From positions 1 to 40,897 of the IMG/VR virus record IMGVR_UViG_3300021957_000098: DNA of 40,897 nt, one strand, 5' to 3'. Positions 32,361-39,851 of this stretch are shown here, one piece after another. Source of the stretch: a virus. The notes below the pieces were generated by a model. It was not told where the DNA came from, ran no database searches, and saw only the letters and a list, made by a program, of their open reading frames with translations. Position 1 is the stretch's first letter, and every line of letters starts with the position of its first letter. Both the position numbers and the translations under genes were made by a program.

Positions 32361-32612
32361 TTATAAATCTCCATCTACAAAATCAGGCCACTCTTCTTCT
32401 TTTACATTTAAAATATCAACTAATTCACGTAAGCTTTCTTCAGCACTTGAACCGTTTAAGTAATTTCCAGATATTTCTATATCAACCCCCATACAATCTT
32501 GGCTAAATTCAGTTAACAATAAATTTGCCAAACCTTTTACACCTATTACGTTTTCATAATGAAAATGAACAGGCCCAGTGTTCCCTTCATACCAACCTGA
32601 AATACCAAACAT
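32361..32612 (-). CDS. Small acidic protein, unknown
   Basis: An 83-residue protein, MFGISGWYEGNTGPVHFHYE..., acidic with mixed alpha/beta pattern. No family recognised. It lies between the DUF3310 gene and another small gene. Confidence 0.6.
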   Translation of the reverse strand: MFGISGWYEGNTGPVHFHYENVIGVKGLANLLLTEFSQDCMGVDIEISGNYLNGSSAEESLRELVDILNVKEEEWPDFVDGDL

Positions 32613-32617
32613 TGTTT

Positions 32618-33325
32618 TTACTCCTTTTCTTTAGGGTATTCAATTACATTTACAAGACGATTTGCATACCAAGCAATTTTTTTAGCGTCTTGTAGTTTAG
32701 CATCTTTTTTGCCCAAGCGACAAGCATACTTAAATACTTGACCAAGTAAATGAGCTTCAACACCTTCATGATCATCAAGAATGTATTCCATTAGGTCCAT
32801 ATACTCAAGGCCATCAGGTTTATTTATATAAGCCTCTTTAGGAATCATTTTGTAGTGTTTAGGGTTAATAATTTCGTCCTGAACTTTTTTGTCTAAACTC
32901 GAAAAGTTACCGTGAAAGTCTAAAGCTTTTTTATTTTCGTATTTTTCTGGTACTATATAGTTAGATTCTGCAATTAAAGCTTCATACTGCTCCTCTGCTT
33001 CTTTTTCTAAATGAGAATTATATCCAAAATTGCCTGTTTCTTTTATTTCTAATACTTCCATCCCATCATGCTCTTGATCAAACATTTCTTTCATTATCCT
33101 TTTCTCTACTCGATTGTGTCCACTGTTCTCTATTAACACCTTAGACCAGTTTTTAGCATCAGTACGGTCTTTAATATACATTGCTAATTTATTTCCTTGT
33201 TTAACTGAAATTGCTTTAAAGTTACTTGCCGAACTTGAAATAGACCAAGAGTCTAAAGCTTTTTGCCAGTCAGATGTTACTAACACTTCAACGTTATTCA
33301 CTTCAACATGATACATATATTTCAT
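32618..33325 (-). CDS. DUF3310-containing protein
   Basis: The 235-residue protein has an unrecognised N-terminal half and a C-terminal DUF3310 (SaV-like) domain: INPKHYKMIPKEAYINKP, LEYMDLMEYIL, then HLLGQVFKYACRLGKKD and DAKKIAWYANRLV. DUF3310 occurs in many phage replication regions, often called nucleotide kinase without proof. The fusion to an extra N-terminal domain is worth noting. Confidence 0.8.
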   Translation of the reverse strand: MKYMYHVEVNNVEVLVTSDWQKALDSWSISSSASNFKAISVKQGNKLAMYIKDRTDAKNWSKVLIENSGHNRVEKRIMKEMFDQEHDGMEVLEIKETGNFGYNSHLEKEAEEQYEALIAESNYIVPEKYENKKALDFHGNFSSLDKKVQDEIINPKHYKMIPKEAYINKPDGLEYMDLMEYILDDHEGVEAHLLGQVFKYACRLGKKDAKLQDAKKIAWYANRLVNVIEYPKEKE

Positions 33326-33510
33326 TAGTAATGTGTTCCTTTTGCTTTCATTTCTTGAATGTATCTTTTAAGCTCTGATTTATTATTAAATCCATACATT
33401 TGTGCAGCTTTTTGCTCTGCTTGATAACGACTATAACCAGCATCATATTCAAGTATAGCTACTCGCTCTTCATATGAATCGTCTAATGTATGCCAAGATT
33501 CTACTTCCAT
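33325..33510 (-). CDS. Small protein, unknown
   Basis: A 61-residue protein, MEVESWHTLDDSYEERVAIL..., helical, with one-base overlap to the DUF3310 gene. It includes YSRYQAEQKAAQMYG. Unknown function. Confidence 0.6.
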   Translation of the reverse strand: MEVESWHTLDDSYEERVAILEYDAGYSRYQAEQKAAQMYGFNNKSELKRYIQEMKAKGTHY

Positions 33511-33699
33511 TTATTCTGAGTCCTCTGTTATAAGGTTGTAGTTATCGTCATAAATATAAAAGTCTGCCGAAATTGCTAAATCGGCAGTCCAAGGTGTTGA
33601 TACTGCTATATCATAAAGCTCTTGATATTTAGACTCCGTTGTTATATCTTCATCTTTAAAGTCTAATTCATAAGTTACTACGATCTGTGCTGAAGGCAT
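33511..33699 (-). CDS. Small acidic protein, unknown
   Basis: A 62-residue protein, MPSAQIVVTYELDFKDEDIT..., acidic with beta-strand pattern. It directly abuts the next gene. Unknown function. Confidence 0.6.
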   Translation of the reverse strand: MPSAQIVVTYELDFKDEDITTESKYQELYDIAVSTPWTADLAISADFYIYDDNYNLITEDSE

Positions 33700-33701
33700 T
33701 T

Positions 33702-34085
33702 TTAACTCCTATTATTCCACGCTATTATTACTGGTGTAAGTTTATTTATAATACTAAGCTCTGCTAAATCAGCATAATTAACTTGTTCATTAGAAGACAT
33801 CGTTACAAAGCTGTTAAACTTGTAAGGATTGTAAGTTACTAATTTCGAAGATCCACTTTTAATGATGTACTCTCTATTATTAAGCAGATGACCAACAATA
33901 AAAGCGTGAACGTTTTTAACTTTTTCTTTAAGTACTTTTTCTCGTCCTGTTTGCCTTACAACAAACTTTGGCGAAGCTATCGCTACTGAGGATTCATGAG
34001 AAATTACTTTTCCGTAATTCTCTTTCTCACGGGACTGAATTGAAAAGATATTTTTATGTAAGTTCCAATAAGCTGCTACTTTCAT
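33702..34085 (-). CDS. Phage early/replication-region protein, unknown
   Basis: The 127-residue protein starts MKVAAYWNLHKNIFSIQSRE and includes FVVRQTGREKVLKEKVKNVH followed by AFIVGHL. The wording resembles a conserved phage hypothetical family of the replication region, but I cannot name it. Strong ribosome site AGGAGG. Confidence 0.65.
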   Translation of the reverse strand: MKVAAYWNLHKNIFSIQSREKENYGKVISHESSVAIASPKFVVRQTGREKVLKEKVKNVHAFIVGHLLNNREYIIKSGSSKLVTYNPYKFNSFVTMSSNEQVNYADLAELSIINKLTPVIIAWNNRS

Positions 34086-34086
34086 A

Positions 34087-34482
34087 TTAGCCTCCTTTTC
34101 TTACGTTCCAAGTAAATTTATTCTTCCATACTCCTGTATTTGGTCGTAAAGCTTTTTCCATTTCTTTTGCTTCTTCTAAAGTTAAACCAGAAGCAAGAGC
34201 TACAATACGAACATCTTTCATATGATTGTTTATATTAGTAAGTACTAACCTCTTTTTTCTAGTATAGTTTTCAGACATTGCCTCTTTAACTTCATACCAG
34301 TATCTGTACTTTATTCCTTTCATATTAAGTTTTGATCTACCTATATAACCTTGATGAATTCCTCTATGTTTTCCTTCTACAAATATGTGATACACAGTAT
34401 AAATTCCTTTATCTTTTCCAATTGGTTTTGAAATATAGTTAGTGTAAACTTTATTCATATTAGTTGTCATTGAGTCAAGCAT
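34087..34482 (-). CDS. GIY-YIG-like nuclease
   Basis: The 131-residue protein contains YTVYHIF...HQGYIGRSK, a helical part ending LTLEEAKEMEKALRPNTG and WNVRKGG, the ending typical of GIY-YIG proteins (LRP..g.WN...GG). Ribosome site GGAG and an ATG after the overlapping stop define the start. It may be a homing-type or host-DNA nuclease. Confidence 0.65.
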   Translation of the reverse strand: MLDSMTTNMNKVYTNYISKPIGKDKGIYTVYHIFVEGKHRGIHQGYIGRSKLNMKGIKYRYWYEVKEAMSENYTRKKRLVLTNINNHMKDVRIVALASGLTLEEAKEMEKALRPNTGVWKNKFTWNVRKGG

Positions 34483-34483
34483 G

Positions 34484-34666
34484 TTATTCTCCAAACCATT
34501 TCTTCATAAAGTCTCTTAAGTCTTTTTCGTTATACAAACGGGTTACTGTATTATGATAAACCCCTTCTGGCCCACAAATAGCTACTTCAGGTTTTCCATT
34601 AATAGATACAATGGAAAGCTCTTCAGTGTTGTTTATAGGAATTAAAACTTGTTGGCGTTTAAACAT
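34484..34666 (-). CDS. Small protein, unknown
   Basis: A 60-residue protein, MFKRQQVLIPINNTEELSIV..., with beta-strand start and charged end. It directly precedes the GIY-YIG-like gene. Unknown function. Confidence 0.55.
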   Translation of the reverse strand: MFKRQQVLIPINNTEELSIVSINGKPEVAICGPEGVYHNTVTRLYNEKDLRDFMKKWFGE

Positions 34667-34888
34667 CTAATCTTCCTCTTTGTTGTCTCTCATTATATCT
34701 TCGTACTTGTTAAACAATTGTTCAAACTTCCATTGATATAGTTGTTGCATACCAAGAAGTGCGTTCATTAGTTCGTCTTGCGTAGGTTCCTGATCACTAT
34801 CACCTACTTGTTTAAAAATAGTTTGAAGGTCATTGCAAACAGACCAGCACCCCATAATCATTGGTTCTAAATCATGCAGTTTAGTCAT
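34667..34888 (-). CDS. Small helical acidic protein, unknown
   Basis: A 73-residue protein, [20 protein letters not shown]..., mainly helical. It overlaps its upstream neighbour by four bases. Unknown function. Confidence 0.55.
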   Translation of the reverse strand: MTKLHDLEPMIMGCWSVCNDLQTIFKQVGDSDQEPTQDELMNALLGMQQLYQWKFEQLFNKYEDIMRDNKEED

Positions 34889-35088
34889 GTATATTCCCTT
34901 CCATCTTCAAAAGCTTTTACTATCTTAGTTTCTACAATACGAACATCCATTTTTGTATCTTTGTAACGACTATACCACTTAGAAGCTTCTTCTAAACTTC
35001 CGAAAAGATCTGTAGGCTCCCACCACCACTCTCCATCTGCATCTTGAAGAAACAAATGTATTTCATACATCCTTGGACTAAATCCCAT
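34885..35088 (-). CDS. Small Trp/Tyr-rich protein, unknown
   Basis: A 67-residue protein, [20 protein letters not shown]..., with WWWEPTDLF and [10 protein letters not shown]. Possibly a compact alpha/beta fold. Unknown function. Confidence 0.6.
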   Translation of the reverse strand: MGFSPRMYEIHLFLQDADGEWWWEPTDLFGSLEEASKWYSRYKDTKMDVRIVETKIVKAFEDGREYT

Positions 35089-35112
35089 TTTATTTCCTAA
35101 CTTTAATTTTAA

Positions 35113-35553
35113 CTAACCTGCATGTTCAATACAAGCTTCTACTGCTTCTTCTAAAGTTTTGTGAACTTCTGTTGCCATTGCTGCCATAAAAGGATTTAAA
35201 GTACTAATAGGGGGTACCCACATAATAATTACTTTGTTTTTTGTATGAGCAAACATTACTTCTGCAGCAGTACCTTGACCTTTAATTCCTGGCATATCCC
35301 TCATGTCTACAAGTAATACTTCACAACGAGCTATGTCTCTTAAGTCTTGCTTGAATATTCGGTTGGCAATGTTTTGATTTAGACCTTTATCGTCAAATAT
35401 TTGATCGTGATAACTAATACGCCTAGTGGGATCAAGAACTCTTATATCAGCACTTTTAAGCTTTTCCTTAGCGTAATCCCGCCACTCCTTCATATCTTGT
35501 GCAGTTAGCCCTGCCATAGGTCCAGCTAAATATACGCCTTTACACAGTTCCAT
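35113..35553 (-). CDS. Nucleoside 2-deoxyribosyltransferase-like protein
   Basis: The 146-residue protein begins MELCKGVYLAGPMAGLTAQD; YLAGPM is the usual first motif of this fold. Later RDIARCEVLLVDMRDMPGIK and GTAAEVMFAHTKNK give the Asp and Glu (AAE) typical of the catalytic pocket. Related proteins move deoxyribose between bases or hydrolyse nucleotides. It likely acts in nucleotide salvage. ATG at 35553 has GAGG nine bases upstream; alternatives lie two or seven codons earlier. Confidence 0.75.
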   Translation of the reverse strand: MELCKGVYLAGPMAGLTAQDMKEWRDYAKEKLKSADIRVLDPTRRISYHDQIFDDKGLNQNIANRIFKQDLRDIARCEVLLVDMRDMPGIKGQGTAAEVMFAHTKNKVIIMWVPPISTLNPFMAAMATEVHKTLEEAVEACIEHAG

Positions 35554-35758
35554 ATTCATCTTCCTCTTCTCCAAAAACTTCTTTCCATTCTTTAGGTGTT
35601 ACTCCTGAAATTAAAAATTCTCTTTCTTCAGAATTTAATTGAGGAAAAGCATTTTGAACTAACTCTCCATTTTCCCAATTAAGGTATTGCTCTGAAGTTA
35701 TATTAAGTTCCATTTCATTTATTTTTCCTGAAAATAAACTTTTCTTTAAAATTTTCAT
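35540..35758 (-). CDS. Small acidic protein, unknown
   Basis: A 72-residue protein, MKILKKSLFSGKINEMELNI..., with GGAGG before the ATG. Content ITSEQYLNWENGELVQNAFP and FLISGVTPKEW resembles small phage inhibitor or regulator proteins in style, but I cannot assign it. Confidence 0.6.
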   Translation of the reverse strand: MKILKKSLFSGKINEMELNITSEQYLNWENGELVQNAFPQLNSEEREFLISGVTPKEWKEVFGEEEDEYGTV

Positions 35759-35774
35759 AATAGCCTCCATATTT

Positions 35775-35803
35775 AATAAAAAAGGCCACCCCGAAGGGTG
35801 ACC
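35775..35803 (-). terminator. Rho-independent terminator with UUCG loop after ssb
   Basis: The minus transcript folds GGTCACCC/GGGTGGCC (35796-35803 with 35784-35791) around a TTCG loop, followed by TTTTTTATT. This is a strong intrinsic terminator for the ssb transcript. Confidence 0.85.
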
Positions 35804-35817
35804 GTTTAGTTAATAAT

Positions 35818-36357
35818 TTAAAAGTCTAAATCATTATCTTCATCTTCTAAAATCTTAGAAGAAAACTGATCGTTATCTACAACTTGATTATCTGCCACTT
35901 TAATGACTTCCATTTCAGTCATTTCAAATGCATCTTCTCTAGGTTTAGGTGTATACTCTCTAAGAGTTGTTACTTGAACATCCATAAGCATAGATGCTGT
36001 TCCTGTTCTTCCTGCTACATTGTATTCATATTGATATACACGAACATTACCAATTGAGCCATTACCTAGTGTGCTAGGATCAATTGCAGTAAGATTTCCA
36101 CCAACTAGGTTTACTGGGTTTTGAGGGGTTCCATCACGCTTCTTTGATTTCTTTTTCAAATTAGCTTTATAAAACACACCACCATCATCTTCGTCAGGAC
36201 GAACATTTAAATGCATTTCTTTCCAATTTTTAGCAACAGACTTGTCACGAGTACGAATTTGTACTTCCCATGTAGGGTTTTCTGTATCAAAAGTCGCATT
36301 AGGTTTGTTTGGATCAAGTTTAGCAAAAAATAGTTCTACATTTTTAAGAATAGCCAT
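35818..36357 (-). CDS. Single-stranded DNA-binding protein, T7 gp2.5-like
   Basis: The 179-residue protein has an OB-fold-type pattern (TWEVQIRTRDKSVAKNWKEM, VNLVGGNLTAIDP, GNVRVYQYEYNV) and a very acidic C-terminal tail ending EDEDNDLDF. The terminal Phe after acidic residues is the gp2.5 feature that contacts polymerase and helicase. Followed by a terminator, preceded by a promoter motif, so it can be expressed strongly alone. Confidence 0.85.
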   Translation of the reverse strand: MAILKNVELFFAKLDPNKPNATFDTENPTWEVQIRTRDKSVAKNWKEMHLNVRPDEDDGGVFYKANLKKKSKKRDGTPQNPVNLVGGNLTAIDPSTLGNGSIGNVRVYQYEYNVAGRTGTASMLMDVQVTTLREYTPKPREDAFEMTEMEVIKVADNQVVDNDQFSSKILEDEDNDLDF

Positions 36358-36410
36358 AGTTATTTCCTCTTGGATATATATAAGGTTTATTTTGTTTTTG
36401 AACAGTATTG

Positions 36411-36427
36411 TTCTTTAACGTCAGGTA
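36411..36427 (-). promoter_or_regulatory. Candidate phage RNA polymerase promoter before ssb
   Basis: The minus strand reads TACCTGACGTTAAAGAA followed by CAA, exact consensus, placed between a small gene and ssb, 53 bases before the ssb start. Confidence 0.7.
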
Positions 36428-36431
36428 TTAT

Positions 36432-36644
36432 TTAACCTATAACTTCAATATTATAGGCAGTATCGTCTTCATAAAACTCTGCATAAGTTTCTTCTCCATC
36501 TATATTCATAAGAGCACCAACCCACCCTTCTCCTATAATTTGGACATGACCTTCTTCTGTTTTGTGATCTTCATAACCTGAAACAGCAATGCGGTCGCCT
36601 TCTTTAAGCGAATGCAAAATCTGAGTTAATAACTTCTGAGACAT
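36432..36644 (-). CDS. Small acidic protein after RNA polymerase
   Basis: A 70-residue protein, MSQKLLTQILHSLKEGDRIA..., with an SH3/KOW-like beta pattern (GDRIAVSGYEDHKTEEGHVQ). Its start lies within the end of the RNA polymerase gene. In T7-like phages small proteins here can modulate transcription, but this is only speculation. Confidence 0.6.
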   Translation of the reverse strand: MSQKLLTQILHSLKEGDRIAVSGYEDHKTEEGHVQIIGEGWVGALMNIDGEETYAEFYEDDTAYNIEVIG

Positions 36645-38772
36645 TTAGTGTTCCTTTACTAGGTGTTAAATCTAGAGAATCTAATTGACTTAAAATATTC
36701 TCTAAAGGTTGAATTTCGTAAAGCTCTAAAAACTTTTGTCTAACATGATAAAACATTTTATTCATGTTTCCTGCGTTACAACCGAAAGAATCATGAACGA
36801 CAGTTGTTAAATATTCTGCATCATGTATACACATAGTTAAGTGTACTGCGTCTAAACTGTGTACAATATTAGGGGCAGCTCCTGTTTTTTGTTTACTTTC
36901 ATTTATTGTTGTTTCTTCCCATACTTGAAGTTGAACTTTAAGTATTTCTTCACCATACTTAAGTTCTGTTCGTTTAATTGTCGGTTTTCTATATGCCTGA
37001 TATACAGGGAAATTTGTAATAGGAGACACCCAACTTAAATGCTCTTTTTTCTTGTTTGCTCTCTCAGCAAGGGTTTGAAATAGCCTCAAAAGCTTAGCTG
37101 GGCCTTTAAGCTCAGCGTAGCAGGTATCATATACCAGAGAGCCAAGGAGTGCGCCCCAGAGATGTTCTTTGTCTCTTAGGTAAGGCGAGATATCCCTTGT
37201 GTCTTCTATCACCTGCTGGCCCATACCGTAAGACGTACCACCATAGCCTAAAGTCATTACATTACGCTTGACAGTTTTACGTTGTACTTTCTTGTCTTGA
37301 ATATTATACCAATATACAGAAAATAGTTTTTCTCGTAGATCACGGTTTTTATTACGCCATGACTGTGCCTTTTGAAAAGCTAAAACTTTCCTTTCGGATT
37401 TATCAGGCGCAGTTTCATAAGCACGTTGTAAGGACACAGCAGTGTTAAATACTTTTTGAAATTTGGACTTAATTTCTTCATCAATTTCATTTGTCATTCT
37501 CTCTAATCTTTCCCAGACTTTTTCTGCTATAAACATATAGACATCTCCTGGGAGTTTGCTTGGTACTAAGTTTACTAAAGGCGCAACTTCATCGTCTTGA
37601 GACATAGCTACTAAATGTTGAACACCGTTGTTTGAACCGTCAATGTAAACAGGTAAACATGAAGGGAAACTTTCTTCTGAATTTCCTTCTCTTGTCCATT
37701 CTGCTAACATTTTTATTTCATAACAAGCTGCTAAAAAACTAAAAGGCTTATCTGCTTTCATCCAATCACAAGTTCCGAAAGGGTTTTCTGCTTGATTAAT
37801 AACCCACATCCAATTATCTTCAACCCAGCTAACTCTATCATCTAGTGTTATTTTATCATTACCCCATACATTAGCAGTATGCACACATAACCAGTACAAA
37901 CCATTAGACCCTAGCTCTACGGGTTCGTTAAGTAAAAGTATACCTTTTGCGTTATCACTAGACTGCTCATGTAAAAAGGCTGTGTTAGGGTAAATGCGGC
38001 CTCTGAAATCAAGATTATAAAGATGATAAAACACATTGTCCATGTGTTTTTCTGCAAGTCTTTGAATAGCCTCTGCCTCTATGATTAAGGAAGCCCGTTT
38101 AATTGGATCGATTTCTTTAGTAAACTTAAAGGGATTTACTTCAGAGTGCATACACTTTTGATATACGTCAAACACATTAGAGTTAATACGCCAACCTGTA
38201 TTGTTTAATTTATTTAAAGTATTAACAATATAGCTCATATCACTCTTTTCGAAGTATTTTATTGCTTCTTCATAACCTTTCTTTATTACACTAATACCTG
38301 TTGTACTATGATAGGCAGAACCATCCCAAGGAGCAGCAGGGGTGTTTACAGGAAACATATCACATTTTTCTGTATCTACAAGATCCATTAATTCTTTTAT
38401 AGACTTCCAATCTTTTGCGTATATAAAGTAAGACCTGTGTTTATCTTTTTTACCATTACGATAAGTATGTTTTTTGCGATACCCTAATATACCTAACTCT
38501 ATGTAGCTAATCATTACAAACCAACCACCTTGTATATCAAGTACGCTATTTTGCTTTTGTCTTAGTTTTTGTCTTAATCTCCTTCCAATATTGCTGGCAA
38601 CTTCAACTAGTGTCGATTTTCTTTCTAGCCCTTTTAATATATGTGCATAAGAAAATTCAATAACTTCTTTTGCATCTATAGCTGAAAGAAAGCTAGCTGA
38701 TTGTCGATTATCTAGTAATTCTTGCCTGTATTTAAAGTCTTCAGACAATGCGTCTAGAACATTTTTCTTCAT
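36604..38772 (-). CDS. Single-subunit (T7-type) DNA-directed RNA polymerase
   Basis: The 722-residue protein carries all T7 RNA polymerase active-site motifs: DFRGRIYP (T7 DWRGRVY), YIDGSNNGVQH with Asp378 (T7 Asp537), VKRNVMTLGYGG with Lys502 and Tyr510 (T7 Lys631, Tyr639), VVHDSFG with Asp661 (T7 Asp812), and the C-terminal foot DFAFA. It is about 160 residues shorter than T7 RNAP, with the shortening in the N-terminal domain used for promoter melting. It probably reads the repeated TACCTGACGTTAAAGAA promoters. Ribosome site AAGGAAA. Confidence 0.96.
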   Translation of the reverse strand: MKKNVLDALSEDFKYRQELLDNRQSASFLSAIDAKEVIEFSYAHILKGLERKSTLVEVASNIGRRLRQKLRQKQNSVLDIQGGWFVMISYIELGILGYRKKHTYRNGKKDKHRSYFIYAKDWKSIKELMDLVDTEKCDMFPVNTPAAPWDGSAYHSTTGISVIKKGYEEAIKYFEKSDMSYIVNTLNKLNNTGWRINSNVFDVYQKCMHSEVNPFKFTKEIDPIKRASLIIEAEAIQRLAEKHMDNVFYHLYNLDFRGRIYPNTAFLHEQSSDNAKGILLLNEPVELGSNGLYWLCVHTANVWGNDKITLDDRVSWVEDNWMWVINQAENPFGTCDWMKADKPFSFLAACYEIKMLAEWTREGNSEESFPSCLPVYIDGSNNGVQHLVAMSQDDEVAPLVNLVPSKLPGDVYMFIAEKVWERLERMTNEIDEEIKSKFQKVFNTAVSLQRAYETAPDKSERKVLAFQKAQSWRNKNRDLREKLFSVYWYNIQDKKVQRKTVKRNVMTLGYGGTSYGMGQQVIEDTRDISPYLRDKEHLWGALLGSLVYDTCYAELKGPAKLLRLFQTLAERANKKKEHLSWVSPITNFPVYQAYRKPTIKRTELKYGEEILKVQLQVWEETTINESKQKTGAAPNIVHSLDAVHLTMCIHDAEYLTTVVHDSFGCNAGNMNKMFYHVRQKFLELYEIQPLENILSQLDSLDLTPSKGTLNVSEVINSDFAFA

Positions 38773-38829
38773 AATTATTTCCTTGTGTAGACATGGTACT
38801 ATTGTACTCTACTCTTTAGAACATTATAA

Positions 38830-38904
38830 CTATTGATCGTCATTTTCTCGATTATAAGCCTTAATTAATACATATAATAAAAAGACGCCAATAATTTCTA
38901 CCAA
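38830..38904 (-). CDS. Tiny hydrophobic ORF with TTG start
   Basis: A 24-residue ORF beginning TTG GTA GAA (MVEIIGVFLLYVLIKAYNRE) with AAGGA eight bases upstream lies between the terminator and the polymerase gene. One hydrophobic segment. Reality uncertain. Confidence 0.35.
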   Translation of the reverse strand: MVEIIGVFLLYVLIKAYNRENDDQ

Positions 38905-38922
38905 AATTAATTTCCTTGTTAT

Positions 38923-38974
38923 AAAAAAAAAAAAAGATTTTTTAAACCCCTCACCCCCCGAAGGGGATGAGAGG
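38923..38974 (-). terminator. Strong intrinsic terminator with UUCG loop
   Basis: A 12-bp stem, with two G-U pairs (38963-38974 with 38947-38958), closes a TTCG loop and is followed by TTTAAAAAATC and a T13 run. It separates the HTH gene from the RNA polymerase gene. Confidence 0.9.
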
Positions 38975-38991
38975 AAATAAACTTAAAAAGT

Positions 38992-39210
38992 TTAAGCTAA
39001 ATTAGGGTTGTTCTTAGCAAGTGTTTTAATCCAATTACGGACAGAACACTCAGACACTTTATATGCCTTAGCAATTGAAGAAACTTTTTCTCCATCGAGA
39101 ACTGCGGCAGCAGCGACAACACGAGTGGCGTTATCAATTTTGCCGTATTGACGACCTTCTGTAAGAATGTAACGAGAAGTTGAAAAAGCAGATTTGTTGA
39201 TTTTAGCCAT
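38992..39210 (-). CDS. Small helix-turn-helix protein
   Basis: The 72-residue basic protein has a C-terminal HTH: EKVSSIAKAYKVSECSVRNW, like the resolvase/transposase and sigma-4 type HTH. It may be an early regulator. Ribosome site AAGGAGA. It lies just downstream of a structured non-coding stretch and ahead of a terminator, so it could form its own short transcript. Confidence 0.75.
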   Translation of the reverse strand: MAKINKSAFSTSRYILTEGRQYGKIDNATRVVAAAAVLDGEKVSSIAKAYKVSECSVRNWIKTLAKNNPNLA

Positions 39211-39360
39211 AAGAGATCTCCTTATTTATTGGCGTTATAGACCCTGTGGTCTAAAAGACCCTCGTAGCTCTGGGAGGAGAACTAGAGGGCAAGTTACACA
39301 ACAGGGAGGATTCCAATGAAATCCACAGAACCCACTTATAAAAAGTGGATTCACTGGAGC
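39211..39360 (-). other. Structured non-coding stretch upstream of the HTH gene
   Basis: CCCTGT at 39242-39247 pairs with ACAGGG at 39301-39306, closing a junction with two hairpins: GGTCT/AGACC (39248-39252 with 39256-39260) and CTC-TAG/CTA-GAG (39261-39267 with 39282-39287, one bulge). Further hairpins are GGATT/AATCC (39308-39312 with 39320-39324) and CCACTT/AAGTGG (39332-39337 with 39343-39348). Competing pairs exist: AATCCAC (39320-39326) with GTGGATT (39345-39351), and TCCACAGAA (39322-39330) with TTCTGTGGA (39385-39393). GC content is higher than the surroundings. It may be a leader RNA or a small RNA; strand is assumed from gene direction. Confidence 0.5.
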
Positions 39361-39519
39361 TCACTGTAATGATTCCTCTGGCTCTTCTGTGGAGCCTTCT
39401 TCAATAAAATCAATATAAGTGTGTGACCACTTATCATTAATTTCTTTTACGAGATTTGAAAAAGAAATAGTTTTCATATGTTCTATTAGCTCTTCGTCAT
39501 TCATTTTATTTTTACTCAT
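39361..39519 (-). CDS. Small acidic protein, unknown
   Basis: A 52-residue protein, MSKNKMNDEELIEHMKTISF..., acidic C-terminus. Ribosome site AGAGG. Its ATG overlaps the upstream stop. Its last codons take part in the inverted repeats of the adjacent structured stretch. Unknown function. Confidence 0.6.
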   Translation of the reverse strand: MSKNKMNDEELIEHMKTISFSNLVKEINDKWSHTYIDFIEEGSTEEPEESLQ

Positions 39520-39688
39520 AGTTAACCTCTTTTGTTATTACATCGATCTTCCCAATGTGTTTAAAGTGCTGTGAACGAAGTTTTTTAGCACACTCCTCTG
39601 CTTTATATTTCATAGTAAAACCAGAATAACAGATTAACTTTAAATTTAAATCATAAACATTTACGGTGTGTACAAGGTAATTATTCAT
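39512..39688 (-). CDS. Small protein, unknown
   Basis: A 58-residue protein, MNNYLVHTVNVYDLNLKLIC..., basic, with strand-helix pattern (MKYKAEECAKKLRSQHFKHI). Ribosome site AAAGGAAAA. Coupled by overlaps on both sides. Confidence 0.6.
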   Translation of the reverse strand: MNNYLVHTVNVYDLNLKLICYSGFTMKYKAEECAKKLRSQHFKHIGKIDVITKEVNYE

Positions 39689-39794
39689 CTTTTTTCCTTT
39701 CTATTTTATCGTTTACTAACATTGTTATTTCTACTATAATGGTCGTTAGTACAAGTACTACAAAGAACACCATTACTCCAACTACTGTACCCAT
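39681..39794 (-). CDS. Very small membrane protein
   Basis: A 37-residue protein, MGTVVGVMVFFVVLVLTTII..., with one long transmembrane helix and a charged end. Ribosome site GGAG. Possibly an antiholin or host-takeover peptide; unknown. Confidence 0.6.
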   Translation of the reverse strand: MGTVVGVMVFFVVLVLTTIIVEITMLVNDKIERKKDE

Positions 39795-39851
39795 TTTAAA
39801 TCTCCTCTTGGTTTTGAATTTCTTCATTATAGATGCTTTAGTTTTCTCACT

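Noticed and set aside
5756-36427. Repeated 17-mer as CRISPR repeat or transposon end
   Set aside because: Copies are kilobases apart, all in one orientation, at operon boundaries and without spacers or flanking duplications. Promoter is the simpler reading.
38800-38830. Host sigma-70 promoter before RNA polymerase (TATAAT on the minus strand)
   Set aside because: A TATAAT is present but no acceptable -35 element at the right distance; in AT-rich DNA this is expected by chance.
39242-39306. Cloverleaf-like fold as a tRNA
   Set aside because: No T-loop TTCGA element, no proper anticodon arm and no CCA end; only a junction of short stems.
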